Source of the DNA: an uncultured Lachnospiraceae bacterium | Lineage (GTDB): Bacteria; Bacillota; Clostridia; Lachnospirales; Lachnospiraceae | Length of the DNA: 64,000 nt | Direction: 5' to 3' | NCBI GenBank assembly: GCA_900316075.1 | Contig: ONBT01000010.1 | Span: 40,877 to 104,876, forward strand | In this document: positions 53,925-62,393 of the stretch, piece after piece | Layout: the number at the start of each line of letters is the position of its first letter | How positions within the stretch are numbered: position 1 is the stretch's first letter | The notes under the pieces: generated by a model | Database searches by the model: none | What the model saw: only the letters and a program-made list of their open reading frames with translations | What the model was told of the DNA's origin: nothing | Program-made: the position numbers and the translations under genes

Positions 53925-54604
53925 GAAAGAATAATATATTATCCTGGAAGGACTGTTTTCAGCTCATCCGCTACTGCCCACAGTGGAAGAACCTATGGAT
54001 CACGTCCCTGTGCTTTCTGGGCCTTGGCATTTTGATGGACATCGGGTGGAAGGGGGCCTTTTGGCCCGGCCCCCTCATGATTTCCATCATTCCGTCCATG
54101 GTGGTGAGCCTCCTGCCGCCTATGGCGACGCCTGGCCTGGCCGCCTCTTCCCGGAAAGCGCAGGACATCTTTACGAAGACCTACCCGATACTCTACGGGC
54201 TGACGGACCTTATGGGTATGGCCATCATCATCGGAACCCGCTTCGTCTGGCTGGCGGTCGGAGTGGAAGAGCAGGAGATCGCCTACTCCCTTCTCTGCCT
54301 GTCCTTCTACAATATTCTCTGCGGAATCTATGTGCCGATTTTCTACAAGCACCCGATTATCGCCTACATCATCCTCTTTGCCGTCTGTGGAACGAGCGGC
54401 TATTTCCTTGGCTACAATACCGGAGAGTCCCTTGCTCAGAATGCCATTCAGATACCCTTTGCATTTTCTCTGGGCGGCTCTATCGCAATCGCCCTCCTGT
54501 CGACCATCGCCGCAGCCCTTCTTATGGCAGTCATTTTCTTCGCGATGCGGAAGAGCCCCGTGCCGGACATGGCGATTAAAACCTACATGGGGAGCAAAAA
54601 GTAA
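53921..54604 (+). CDS. ABC transporter membrane subunit (second)
   Basis: 227 residues with about six hydrophobic segments. It overlaps the previous gene by four bases and ends the operon. Its N-terminal half (FQLIRYCPQWKNLW, then PGPLMISIIPSMVVSLLPP) differs from the first permease, so the pair is a heterodimer rather than a duplication. Confidence 0.72.
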   Translation: MRKNNILSWKDCFQLIRYCPQWKNLWITSLCFLGLGILMDIGWKGAFWPGPLMISIIPSMVVSLLPPMATPGLAASSRKAQDIFTKTYPILYGLTDLMGMAIIIGTRFVWLAVGVEEQEIAYSLLCLSFYNILCGIYVPIFYKHPIIAYIILFAVCGTSGYFLGYNTGESLAQNAIQIPFAFSLGGSIAIALLSTIAAALLMAVIFFAMRKSPVPDMAIKTYMGSKK

Positions 54605-54640
54605 TTGCTTTTCTATTGAGTATAATTTTGAACAGAAAAA

Positions 54641-54678
54641 CAGCCGGCTGTGCGGAAAAGGCACAGTCGGCTGCTTTG
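54641..54678. terminator. Terminator between the ABC operon and the DUF4364-like gene
   Basis: A 13-bp stem with one G-U (54641-54653 with 54661-54673). TTTG follows on the plus strand and AAAAA precedes (T-run for the minus strand). The genes converge here. Confidence 0.85.
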
Positions 54679-54705
54679 TATGGCGCACTGAATTATTCAT
54701 AAATA

Positions 54706-55221
54706 TCACTGAGTCAGGCTGTCGAGGAGGGCGGCCAGGCTGGCGTCCGAGTGGCTCTTCCAGTTGAAGCAGATGAGGTCGGCCATATCCTTCGTGGGAA
54801 CGGGAAATGAGAGGTCGACAGTGTCGATGCCGCCCTCGTTTTTCTTCAGGCGGACGAAGAAGCCCCCGTCCCGGGCGGGCACGGTATCAGCAAACCAGGT
54901 GCACTCGGCCTTGACCCGGATATTGAGGCGTTTCAGGTAGTTTCGTATATCCTTCTCCATCTCGGAAGAGAGGCGGTCGGAGAGGGCGGCGAAGGTCTTT
55001 TCCCCATCCGTCGTGATGGCGTAGGCTGTCTCGCTGTCTTCCTTCTTCGCAGAGACAAGGCCTGAATCCAGAAGGGAGAGGATGACGGGATTGACCTCCC
55101 AGTAGTCCGTCAGCTTCTCCTCCGTGAAGAAGTCCGTGATTTCGGCTGTCTTCAGGGAAGTCTCCGCGATGTCCAGCATGGCAAGGATAGTGATTTTGTA
55201 GATGATATTGGGCTCAGCCAT
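54706..55221 (-). CDS. DUF4364-like predicted winged-helix protein
   Basis: 171 residues. The N-terminus (NIIYKITILAMLDIAETSLKTAEITDFFTE) and the following HxLxxSGLV-like turn resemble DUF4364 proteins of Clostridia, which look like winged-helix DNA-binding proteins. The C-terminal half is a beta-rich domain without known motif. It overlaps the malic enzyme gene by eight bases and is co-transcribed with it. Function unknown. Confidence 0.65.
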   Translation of the reverse strand: MAEPNIIYKITILAMLDIAETSLKTAEITDFFTEEKLTDYWEVNPVILSLLDSGLVSAKKEDSETAYAITTDGEKTFAALSDRLSSEMEKDIRNYLKRLNIRVKAECTWFADTVPARDGGFFVRLKKNEGGIDTVDLSFPVPTKDMADLICFNWKSHSDASLAALLDSLTQ

Positions 55222-56368
55222 TGATATGCTCCATGACGGCTTTCGATACGACGTCGGCTACCCGGGGGTCGAAGGCTTCCGGCAGGACGTGGTCGGCATC
55301 GAGTTCATCATTTGAAACGAGGGAAGCGATGGCTTCGGCGGCGGTCAGCTTCATCTCTTCCGTGATGGCTTTTGCATGGCCCTCGAGGGCGCCCTTGAAG
55401 ATGCCGGGGAAGACGAGGACGTTATTGACCTGATTGGGGAAGTCGGACCGGCCGGTGCCGACGACCTTTGCGCCGGCAGCTTTGGCAACGTCCGGCATGA
55501 TCTCGGGAGTCGGGTTTGCCATGGCAAAAAGAATGGCATCCCGGTTCATGGAGCGGACCATGTCCTCCGTGACGAGGCCGGGGGCGGAGACGCCGACGAA
55601 GATGTCCGCGCCTTTTATGATATCGGAAAGGGTCCCGGAGATGTCTTCCTTATTCGTCCACTGGAGCATTTCTTTTGTGGCCCAGTTCAGTGCCGGGTGT
55701 TTTGAGCAGATGACCCCGTCCTTATCAGACATGATGATATTTTTGAAGCCGTAGGTCAGAAGCAACTTTGCAATGGCGATACCCGCTGCGCCGGCACCGG
55801 ACATGACGACTTTCACGTCTTCCTTTTTCTTGCCGACCACTTTCAGGGCATTGATGATGCCGGCCAGGACTATGATGGCCGTCCCGTGCTGGTCATCGTG
55901 GAAGACCGGGATGTCGAGTTCTTCCTTGAGCCTGCGCTCGATTTCAAAGCAGCGGGGGGCGGAGATATCCTCGAGGTTGATGCCCCCGAGGCCGGGAGCA
56001 ATCATCTTCACTGTCTTCACAATCTCGTCCGGGTCCTGGGTGTCCAGGCAGATGGGGAAGGCATTGACGCCGCCGAACTCCTTAAAAAGTACACATTTTC
56101 CTTCCATGACCGGCATGGCGGCGTAGGGGCCGATATTGCCGAGACCGAGGACGGCAGACCCGTCGGAGACGACCGCGATGGTGTTCTGCTTGATTGTATA
56201 GGTGTAGGCAGCGGACTTGTCCTTGGCGATGACCCGGCAGGGGGCTGCCACACCGGGAGTGTAGGCCAGGGCCAAGTCCTCACGGGTCTTTACCTGACAT
56301 TTCGCCGTTGTATCGATTTTTCCCTTCCACTCTTTATGAAGTTCCAGGGCCTTTTCATCGTTTGTCAT
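55214..56368 (-). CDS. NAD(P)-dependent malic enzyme
   Basis: 384 residues, the short bacterial form; oxidative decarboxylation of malate to pyruvate. Visible: the YTPGVAAPCR block with the general-acid tyrosine region, the metal-binding EDISAPRCFEIE and PVFHDDQHGTA, and the Rossmann loop GAGAAGIA. Cofactor preference cannot be told. It has its own promoter (56396-56424) and supplies pyruvate that PFOR could use. Confidence 0.95.
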   Translation of the reverse strand: MTNDEKALELHKEWKGKIDTTAKCQVKTREDLALAYTPGVAAPCRVIAKDKSAAYTYTIKQNTIAVVSDGSAVLGLGNIGPYAAMPVMEGKCVLFKEFGGVNAFPICLDTQDPDEIVKTVKMIAPGLGGINLEDISAPRCFEIERRLKEELDIPVFHDDQHGTAIIVLAGIINALKVVGKKKEDVKVVMSGAGAAGIAIAKLLLTYGFKNIIMSDKDGVICSKHPALNWATKEMLQWTNKEDISGTLSDIIKGADIFVGVSAPGLVTEDMVRSMNRDAILFAMANPTPEIMPDVAKAAGAKVVGTGRSDFPNQVNNVLVFPGIFKGALEGHAKAITEEMKLTAAEAIASLVSNDELDADHVLPEAFDPRVADVVSKAVMEHING

Positions 56369-56395
56369 AGTATTCTTCCTTCCTTTTACCGGGCC

Positions 56396-56424
56396 AGTTT
56401 AACATTATTCATAAGCCCTTTCAA
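56396..56424 (-). promoter_or_regulatory. Sigma-A promoter of the malic enzyme operon
   Basis: On the minus strand: TTGAAA (56419-56424), a 17-base spacer, TAAACT (56396-56401). An ATTATTCAT word (56404-56412) sits inside the spacer. Confidence 0.6.
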
Positions 56425-56497
56425 GCCGGCAGAAAATTCGGAATGTTTTACGAAATTTGTAAAATATGTCGGATAAAAATTGTGTACATTTTCACTA

Positions 56498-56525
56498 TTG
56501 TAAAAGTTTAGAAAATCTTTATAAT
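56498..56525 (+). promoter_or_regulatory. Sigma-A promoter of livK
   Basis: TTGTAA (56498-56503), a 16-base spacer, perfect TATAAT (56520-56525). It gives a ~190-base leader with two terminator-like hairpins. Confidence 0.65.
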
Positions 56526-56545
56526 TTGTGTTGTCAATACGAGGA

Positions 56546-56583
56546 GGCATTGAACGGGCAGAACCCGCCAGTGCTTTCTTTTT
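56546..56583 (+). terminator. First leader terminator upstream of livK
   Basis: GCATTG (56547-56552) pairs with CAGTGC, enclosing CGGG/CCCG around loop CAGAA, and is followed by TTTCTTTTTTATT. It stands inside the livK leader, so it may be an attenuator. Confidence 0.6.
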
Positions 56584-56649
56584 TATTATTCTGAGGTATT
56601 GACCGACAGGCCGCATGCCTGACGAAAAAAGCATACATTCATCGATTGC

Positions 56650-56690
56650 AAAGGCGCAGGGTCCGGTTTCGGGCTTTGCGCCTTTTCTCT
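56650..56690 (+). terminator. Second leader hairpin upstream of livK
   Basis: AAAGGCGCA (56650-56658) pairs with TGCGCCTTT (56677-56685) and is followed by TCTCTTT. It lies only ~35 bases before the livK ATG. Confidence 0.6.
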
Positions 56691-56723
56691 TTGAATGGGA
56701 GTGGAAGAAAGGAGAATTTCACT

Positions 56724-57950
56724 ATGAAGAAGAAAGTTCTAAGCGTACTTCTTGCAGGTATCATGGCCTTCGCCATGGCCGCCTGCGGGTCATCCGGCTC
56801 GGGCAGCTCGGCAAGCTCGGACAGTTCGGGGAGTGATTCCTCGTCTTCCTCATCGGGAGACACCATAGTCATCGGCTCCATCACTCCCAATACCGGCGGA
56901 TTCGCCACAGCCGGTCTTGCATGTGTCAACGGCATGGATCTGGCCGTTGAAGAAATCAATGCGGCCGGCGGCATCAACGGCAAACAGGTTGAGATGAAGC
57001 ATATGGATGACCAGATGGATTCCACCGAGTGTCTGAACGCTTTCAACTCCCTGGTGGCTGACGGGGTCTCCTGTATCGTCGGTTCCCTGGCTTCCTCGAA
57101 CACTTCCGCCATCACGGACGCGGCAAACGAGGAGGAGACCGTCCTCATTACTCCTGCATCTACAGCAGACTCTATCACGACTGAAGATGACTATGTATTC
57201 CGGGCCTGCTATGCGGACTCCTTCCAGGGAGCTATTGCAGCAGCTTATGCCAAGCAGCAGGGCTACACCGATGTCGGCGTTGTCTACTGTGCAGCCGATA
57301 CCTACTCCAAGGGCCTCTATGACTCCTTCAAGACGGCCTGCGAGAAGTACGGCATCAATATCGCGGCCGAGGAATCCGTAGCTACGATGGACGTTCAGGA
57401 TTACACGAACCAGTTCACATCCATGGTCAATGCCGGTGTCGAGTTCGTATATGCACCTTTCTACTATGATTCCGTAGGACCGTATGTCATCCCTCAGGCC
57501 AGAGCAGCCGGCTACACCGGAATCATCATGGGCGAGGATGGCTACGACGGAACCCAGGGGTACGTAGCAGAAGGCACGGACCTTTCCGTATACAACAACG
57601 TCCTCTGGACCAACCACTTCGATCCTTCAGGAACCGAAGGAAAGGTTCCGGCATTCACAAAGGCATATCAGGATAAGTTCGGTGAAGACCCCATTTCCTA
57701 TGCGGCTCTCGGCTATGACTGCATCTACATGCTGAAGCAGGCCATGGAAAAGGCCGGCTCCGAAGAGGCTTCCGCCGTCCGGGATGCCCTGGCCGATACC
57801 TCCGAGGTTTATGACTGCGTCACCGGCAAGTTCAGCCTGGATGAGACCGGTACTCCTGTCAAGGGCGCCGTCATCATCGAGTTCTATGCCGATGGCGACA
57901 AGATTTCCACCAAGCTGAAGGATACCGTAGATGAGCTTCCCGACAGCTGA
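56724..57950 (+). CDS. livK: Branched-chain amino acid ABC transporter, substrate-binding lipoprotein
   Basis: 408 residues from ATG 56724 after AAAGGAG. A lipoprotein signal peptide ends at AMAA-C21, so Lgt (9052) would lipidate it. A serine-rich spacer (about 24-44) precedes the periplasmic-binding type I domain, which starts IVIGSITPNTGG. It captures leucine/isoleucine/valine (or related amino acids) outside the membrane for LivHMGF. Codons lean toward GCT/GCA/GTA, as expected for an abundant binding protein. A terminator follows before livH. Confidence 0.93.
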   Translation: MKKKVLSVLLAGIMAFAMAACGSSGSGSSASSDSSGSDSSSSSSGDTIVIGSITPNTGGFATAGLACVNGMDLAVEEINAAGGINGKQVEMKHMDDQMDSTECLNAFNSLVADGVSCIVGSLASSNTSAITDAANEEETVLITPASTADSITTEDDYVFRACYADSFQGAIAAAYAKQQGYTDVGVVYCAADTYSKGLYDSFKTACEKYGINIAAEESVATMDVQDYTNQFTSMVNAGVEFVYAPFYYDSVGPYVIPQARAAGYTGIIMGEDGYDGTQGYVAEGTDLSVYNNVLWTNHFDPSGTEGKVPAFTKAYQDKFGEDPISYAALGYDCIYMLKQAMEKAGSEEASAVRDALADTSEVYDCVTGKFSLDETGTPVKGAVIIEFYADGDKISTKLKDTVDELPDS

Positions 57951-57966
57951 AATTCATAAGTGATAA

Positions 57967-58000
57967 GGCTGAGAAAAGTCCCTGTTGTCAGCCGTTTTTT
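57967..58000 (+). terminator. Intra-operon terminator between livK and livH
   Basis: GGCTGA (57967-57972) pairs with TCAGCC (57988-57993), followed by GTTTTTT. A second perfect 10-bp stem (58010-58019 with 58022-58031) without a T-run follows. Such leaky signals usually keep binding protein levels above permease levels. Confidence 0.65.
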
Positions 58001-58075
58001 CCTCAGACTCCCGCAGGAAGATTCCTGCGGGGGAAAGAGGAAATTTTCAAGTTGTGCTTAAAGGAGGTGAACCGA

Positions 58076-58972
58076 ATGACGACTTTCATTCAGACCTTGA
58101 TCGTAGGCCTGCGGCTGGGCAGCATGTACGCACTCGTAGCCCTTGGCTACACCATGGTTTACGGTATTATCCGACTTTTGAACTTCGCCCACGGCGATTT
58201 CATCATGGTCGGCGGGTACGCCATTATTTTTTCGGTCCCGGCGGTAAAGGCCATGGGACTTCCCATCTGGGTGGCGGTCTTTCCGGCCATCATCGTATGC
58301 GCCCTGGTCGGCATGGGCACTGAGCTCGTTGCCTACCGGCCCGTCCGGAAAAACGGGACGGCCATGTCGGCATTGATTACGGCCATTGCCATGAGCCTAT
58401 TCCTCGAGAACCTGGCCCAGGCCATTCCGGCCATCGGCCCCAACCCCAAGGTGGCAACCCAGATTTTCCCTTCCTCCGGTATCAAAATCGGGAAGGTAAC
58501 CCTGGATTCCTCTACAATCCTTACCATCATCATCGGCCTCGCGGTCATGCTGGGTCTCTACTTCTTCATCCAGAAGACGAAGATCGGCCGGGCCATGCGA
58601 TGCGTGTCCGAGGATAAGGAAGCGGCTACCCTGATGGGAATCAACGTAAACAGGACGATTCTGATTACCTTCGGTATCGGGTCCGGCCTCGCCGCTGTGG
58701 CCTCGCTCATGTACATATCCGCTTACCCCAAGGTCTTCACGACGCTCGGTGTCATGCTCGGCCTTAAGGCTTTCGTTGCGGCCGTGCTGGGAGGCATCGG
58801 CATCATCCCAGGCGCCATGCTGGGCGGAATCGTGATCGGACTCGTTGAGTCCTTCACAATGAGCTACATTTCTTCGAGCCTGTCCGATGCCTTCGTGTTC
58901 CTGATCCTGATCGTCGTTCTTCTCATCAAGCCCGCCGGCCTGCTGGGAAAGAACGTCGGTGAGAAAGTCTGA
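58076..58972 (+). CDS. livH: Branched-chain amino acid ABC transporter permease
   Basis: 298 residues from ATG 58076 after AAAGGAGGTGA. About eight membrane segments. It begins with the family block GLRLGSMYALVALGYTMVYGIIRLLNFAHGDF and carries a conserved GINV..TILITFGIGS loop for contact with the ATPase. Partner of LivM. Confidence 0.95.
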   Translation: MTTFIQTLIVGLRLGSMYALVALGYTMVYGIIRLLNFAHGDFIMVGGYAIIFSVPAVKAMGLPIWVAVFPAIIVCALVGMGTELVAYRPVRKNGTAMSALITAIAMSLFLENLAQAIPAIGPNPKVATQIFPSSGIKIGKVTLDSSTILTIIIGLAVMLGLYFFIQKTKIGRAMRCVSEDKEAATLMGINVNRTILITFGIGSGLAAVASLMYISAYPKVFTTLGVMLGLKAFVAAVLGGIGIIPGAMLGGIVIGLVESFTMSYISSSLSDAFVFLILIVVLLIKPAGLLGKNVGEKV

Positions 58973-58986
58973 GAGGGGAGGCCGTT

Positions 58987-60132
58987 ATGACACTGAAAAA
59001 AATGAATCAGAAGGGCTTCGTGGTAAATACTATTGTACTTGCCTGCCTCTTCTTCCTCCTCGCCCTGCTTTCCAATACGGGAGCGGGAAAGGGAAACTTC
59101 TTCCGCCTGGTCCTGACGCCTTCCCTGTGGCAGTGCGGGTACCTGATTATCCTGGCGACTTCATTGAACATGGTCCTCGGCTTCATGGGCCAGCTGTCCC
59201 TCTGCCACTGCGCTTTCATGGCCATCGGGGCATATACGGCAGCCCTGATGTCCCTGGCCTTCCAGCGGGCGGGTGTATTTAAGAGTCCCAAGGGAGCGGT
59301 CTTCATCCTAATCATGTTTCTGTCCATTCTCTGCGGGGGCCTGCTGGCGGCGGCTTTCGGCTTTATCGTCGGAATTCCGGCCCTGCGGCTGAAAGGCGAC
59401 TACCTCGCCATCATCACCCTGGGCTTCGGCATGATCATCGTAAACGTCATCAACAACCTTCCTTTCTGCGGGCAGAACGGCCTCGCAGAAGGCTCGGCCG
59501 GCTCTTCCCTCTATAAGAACGGTCTCGGCTTCGGCATGAAGACCAAGGTCACCTATCTCTGGGTGGCCATCCTCCTTACGATTCTGGCCGTTGTCATGAT
59601 GTTTAAGTACGTGCGCTCTAAGTTCGGGCGGGCCATTCAGGCTATCCGGGATGATGAAATCGCAGCAGCGGCGAGCGGAATCAATACGGCCCACTACAAG
59701 GTCCTGACCTTTGCCTATTCTGCTTTCTTCGCCGGGATTGCCGGAGGCCTCTATGCCTGCGCCAACGGGTCCATTTCCACCAGTTCCTTCGCTTTCACGA
59801 ACGGCGGCATATTGAACTCGACCTTCGTCGTCGTCATGGTCGTCCTCGGCGGCATGGGCTCCCTGACAGGCTCCATCGTCGCGGCCGTCCTCATGTTCTT
59901 CGTCAACTACGAGATCAAGAACGGGGCCTGGGTAGCCATGCTGCCCTCCGGCATCCAGGGCATTTTCAAGTACCCCATGCTGGTCTACGCCTTCGTCCTG
60001 ATCGTCGTCATCCTCTTCCGGCCCAAGGGAATTTTCGGTGATTATGAGTTCTCCCTTGTTCACGTGCGGGAGGACCTTGCAAAGCACCGGGCCCTGAAGG
60101 CTCAGGAAAAGGCAGAAATGAAGGGAGTGTAA
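58987..60132 (+). CDS. livM: Branched-chain amino acid ABC transporter permease
   Basis: 381 residues, eight to ten membrane segments. The blocks ATSLNMVLGFMGQLSLCH and LKGDYLAIITLGFGMI and the coupling loop AIRDDEIAAAASGINTAHYK are characteristic of LivM. Fourteen bases after livH, with ribosome site GAGGGGAGG. Confidence 0.95.
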   Translation: MTLKKMNQKGFVVNTIVLACLFFLLALLSNTGAGKGNFFRLVLTPSLWQCGYLIILATSLNMVLGFMGQLSLCHCAFMAIGAYTAALMSLAFQRAGVFKSPKGAVFILIMFLSILCGGLLAAAFGFIVGIPALRLKGDYLAIITLGFGMIIVNVINNLPFCGQNGLAEGSAGSSLYKNGLGFGMKTKVTYLWVAILLTILAVVMMFKYVRSKFGRAIQAIRDDEIAAAASGINTAHYKVLTFAYSAFFAGIAGGLYACANGSISTSSFAFTNGGILNSTFVVVMVVLGGMGSLTGSIVAAVLMFFVNYEIKNGAWVAMLPSGIQGIFKYPMLVYAFVLIVVILFRPKGIFGDYEFSLVHVREDLAKHRALKAQEKAEMKGV

Positions 60133-60135
60133 GGC

Positions 60136-60918
60136 ATGACGGAAAAAGAAAGAAATGAAACTCCCGTTCTTGAAACCAGGGGCCTGGGCATTTCCTTTGG
60201 TGGCCTGCAGGCCGTATCGGACTTCGACATCAAAATTTATAAGGGTGAGCTCATCGGCCTGATCGGACCCAACGGGGCCGGGAAGACCACGGTCTTCAAC
60301 ATGCTGACCGGGGTATATAAGCCAACGGAAGGCACCGTATATCTCGATGGCAACGCCCTGAACGGGAAGAAGCCCTACGAGTTCGTCTCGGCCGGGGTGG
60401 CCCGGACCTTCCAGAATATCCGCCTTTTCAAGGACATGTCCGTCATTGACAATGTCAAAGCGGCCTGCACCAAAGACATTACCTATAACCTCTTCGACGC
60501 CACCTTCCAGACGAAAAAGTACTGGGAGGCCGAGCAGGCAGTGGAAGACAGGGCTCATGAACTCCTGAAGATCGTAAACCTCGATGACAAAGCCTCCTGG
60601 AAGGCTTCAAACCTCCCCTACGGGGCCCAGCGGAAGCTGGAGATAGCGAGAGCCCTCGGAACCAATATGAAGATTCTTCTTCTCGACGAGCCGGCGGCCG
60701 GCATGAACCCCACCGAGACCGATGAGCTTTTGTCCTGCATCAATACGATCCGGGAGAAGTTTGGCATTGCCATACTATTAATAGAGCACGACATGTCCCT
60801 GGTCATGAAGGTGTGCGAGCGCATCAAGGTCATCGACTACGGACAGACCATCGCCTACGGACTTCCGGAAGAGATAGCCAACGACAAGCGGGTCATTGCA
60901 GCCTATCTCGGCACATAA
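60136..60918 (+). CDS. livG: Branched-chain amino acid ABC transporter ATPase
   Basis: 260 residues. Walker A GPNGAGKTT, Walker B LLLDEPAAGMNPTE, H-loop LIEHDMS and the LivG-specific C-terminal tail. The signature motif is degraded to LPYGAQRKLEIA, as is normal for LivG. Three bases after livM. Confidence 0.96.
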   Translation: MTEKERNETPVLETRGLGISFGGLQAVSDFDIKIYKGELIGLIGPNGAGKTTVFNMLTGVYKPTEGTVYLDGNALNGKKPYEFVSAGVARTFQNIRLFKDMSVIDNVKAACTKDITYNLFDATFQTKKYWEAEQAVEDRAHELLKIVNLDDKASWKASNLPYGAQRKLEIARALGTNMKILLLDEPAAGMNPTETDELLSCINTIREKFGIAILLIEHDMSLVMKVCERIKVIDYGQTIAYGLPEEIANDKRVIAAYLGT

Positions 60919-60931
60919 GGAGGAGAGACTT

Positions 60932-61636
60932 ATGCTGGAAGTGAAAAATCTGAATGTTTTTTACGGCGCCATTCACGCCATCAAGGGCATTTCCTTCACG
61001 GTCAACGACGGGGAACTGATTTCCCTGATCGGGGCCAACGGGGCCGGGAAGACCACGACCCTGCATACGATTTCCGGCCTCATAAAGGCCAAGAGCGGGG
61101 AAATCCTTCTCGACGGAAAGAATATCCAGAAGGTACCGCCCCATACCCTGATCGATCTGGGCATAGCCCATGTGCCTGAAGGCCGGCATGTCTTTGCCCG
61201 CATGAGCGTGGAAGAGAACCTGAAGATGGGGGCCTACACCATGTCGAACCAGAAGAAGATTCAGGAGAACCTTGACAAGGTATATAAGCTCTTCCCCCGC
61301 CTGAAGGAGCGGAAAAAACAGCTGGCCGGCACCATGTCCGGCGGCGAGCAGCAGATGCTGGCCACGGCTCGGGCCCTGATGACGGACCCGAAGATCGTCC
61401 TCATGGATGAGCCCTCCATGGGCCTGTCCCCCCTGCTGGTAAAGGAGATTTTCGACATCATAAGGACCCTGCATGAAAACGGCAGCACGATACTTCTGGT
61501 CGAGCAGAATGCCAAGATGGCCCTGGGTGTCGCGGACCGGGCCTACGTGCTGGAGACCGGAAAGATATCCATGGAGGGCACGGCAAAAGACCTCCTGAAC
61601 GATGAACGGGTCAAGAAGGCCTATCTGGGAGCCTGA
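60932..61636 (+). CDS. livF: Branched-chain amino acid ABC transporter ATPase
   Basis: 234 residues from ATG 60932 after AAGGAGGAG; the frame is open into livG but unsupported there. Walker A GANGAGKTT, signature MSGGEQQML, Walker B MDEPSMGLSP. Partner of LivG; last of the transporter genes. Confidence 0.96.
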   Translation: MLEVKNLNVFYGAIHAIKGISFTVNDGELISLIGANGAGKTTTLHTISGLIKAKSGEILLDGKNIQKVPPHTLIDLGIAHVPEGRHVFARMSVEENLKMGAYTMSNQKKIQENLDKVYKLFPRLKERKKQLAGTMSGGEQQMLATARALMTDPKIVLMDEPSMGLSPLLVKEIFDIIRTLHENGSTILLVEQNAKMALGVADRAYVLETGKISMEGTAKDLLNDERVKKAYLGA

Positions 61637-61650
61637 GAGAGGAGAGTATT

Positions 61651-62289
61651 ATGGCTGCAGCAAATTTTGTGATTACGATTGCCCGGGAGAAGGGCAGCGG
61701 AGGCAATCATATTGCCAGGGTTCTTTCGGATGACCTGCAGATTCCCTACTACGACCGGGACCTTCTGAGGCGGGCTTCCGAGGTGTCCGGCATCAACGAG
61801 ACCCTCTTCGGCCGGGCCGATGAGCGAATCGGTTTCCGGGAGATGATGAGCGCGGCTCAGAACGTCTATACGGGCGAAGTCCTTCCACCGGATTCCAACG
61901 ACTTCGTTTCGACGAAGAACCTCTTTGCCTTCCAGGCCAAGGTCATCAAGGAGATGGCGAAAACCGAGTCCTGCATTATCATCGGCCGCTGTGCCGACTT
62001 CCTCCTTTCCGACTATCCCAATGTCTTTCGGGTCTTTCTCCATGCTCCGCTGGAATTTCGGAAGGCCCGGGTCAAGGCGGACAACGAGACCTTTTCCGAC
62101 CGGGAGGTCATGAAGCGGATTCACGACTGCGACAAGCGGAGAGGGGATTACTACAAGTACTATACCGGCGACAACTGGTTCGATGCCCGTCACTTCGACG
62201 TCTCCCTGGATACCTCCATCCTGGGCGTTGACGAGACGGCAAAGTACATTGAAAAGCTCCTCCCCATGTTCACAGGGAAAGGGGCATGA
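61651..62289 (+). CDS. Cytidylate-kinase-like protein
   Basis: 212 residues. The N-terminus VITIAREKGSGGNHIAR is a variant P-loop of the cytidylate-kinase-like family; IIIGRCADFLLSD and a lid rich in arginine/lysine follow. The family differs from true Cmk and its substrate is not established. It starts 14 bases after livF, so it shares the liv transcript, which is not functionally explained. Confidence 0.8.
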   Translation: MAAANFVITIAREKGSGGNHIARVLSDDLQIPYYDRDLLRRASEVSGINETLFGRADERIGFREMMSAAQNVYTGEVLPPDSNDFVSTKNLFAFQAKVIKEMAKTESCIIIGRCADFLLSDYPNVFRVFLHAPLEFRKARVKADNETFSDREVMKRIHDCDKRRGDYYKYYTGDNWFDARHFDVSLDTSILGVDETAKYIEKLLPMFTGKGA

Positions 62290-62315
62290 TCCTTGCAGGG
62301 GTCGTTTGTGAAGAC

Positions 62316-62326
62316 TTATGACTAAT
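62316..62326 (+). repeat. TTATGACTAAT word, copy 4
   Basis: Exact copy of the 11-base word, upstream of the aminotransferase gene. Confidence 0.5.
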
Positions 62327-62331
62327 GAAAA

Positions 62332-62366
62332 CCGCGGGGAGAGGGCAAAGCGCAGCCCTTCCGCGG
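62332..62366 (+). other. Hairpin in the leader of the aminotransferase
   Basis: CCGCGG (62332-62337) pairs with CCGCGG (62361-62366), and GAGGGC (62341-62346) with GCCCTT (62355-62360), with a three-base bulge and an eight-base loop. It ends 13 bases before the GAGG ribosome site. Confidence 0.7.
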
Positions 62367-62393
62367 AAAGCTGCGAATCGAGGTATCCTTTTT

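Noticed and set aside
62325..62393. N-terminal extension of the aminotransferase from ATG 62325
   Set aside because: It would translate a stable hairpin into an arginine/alanine-rich leader with no ribosome site before it.
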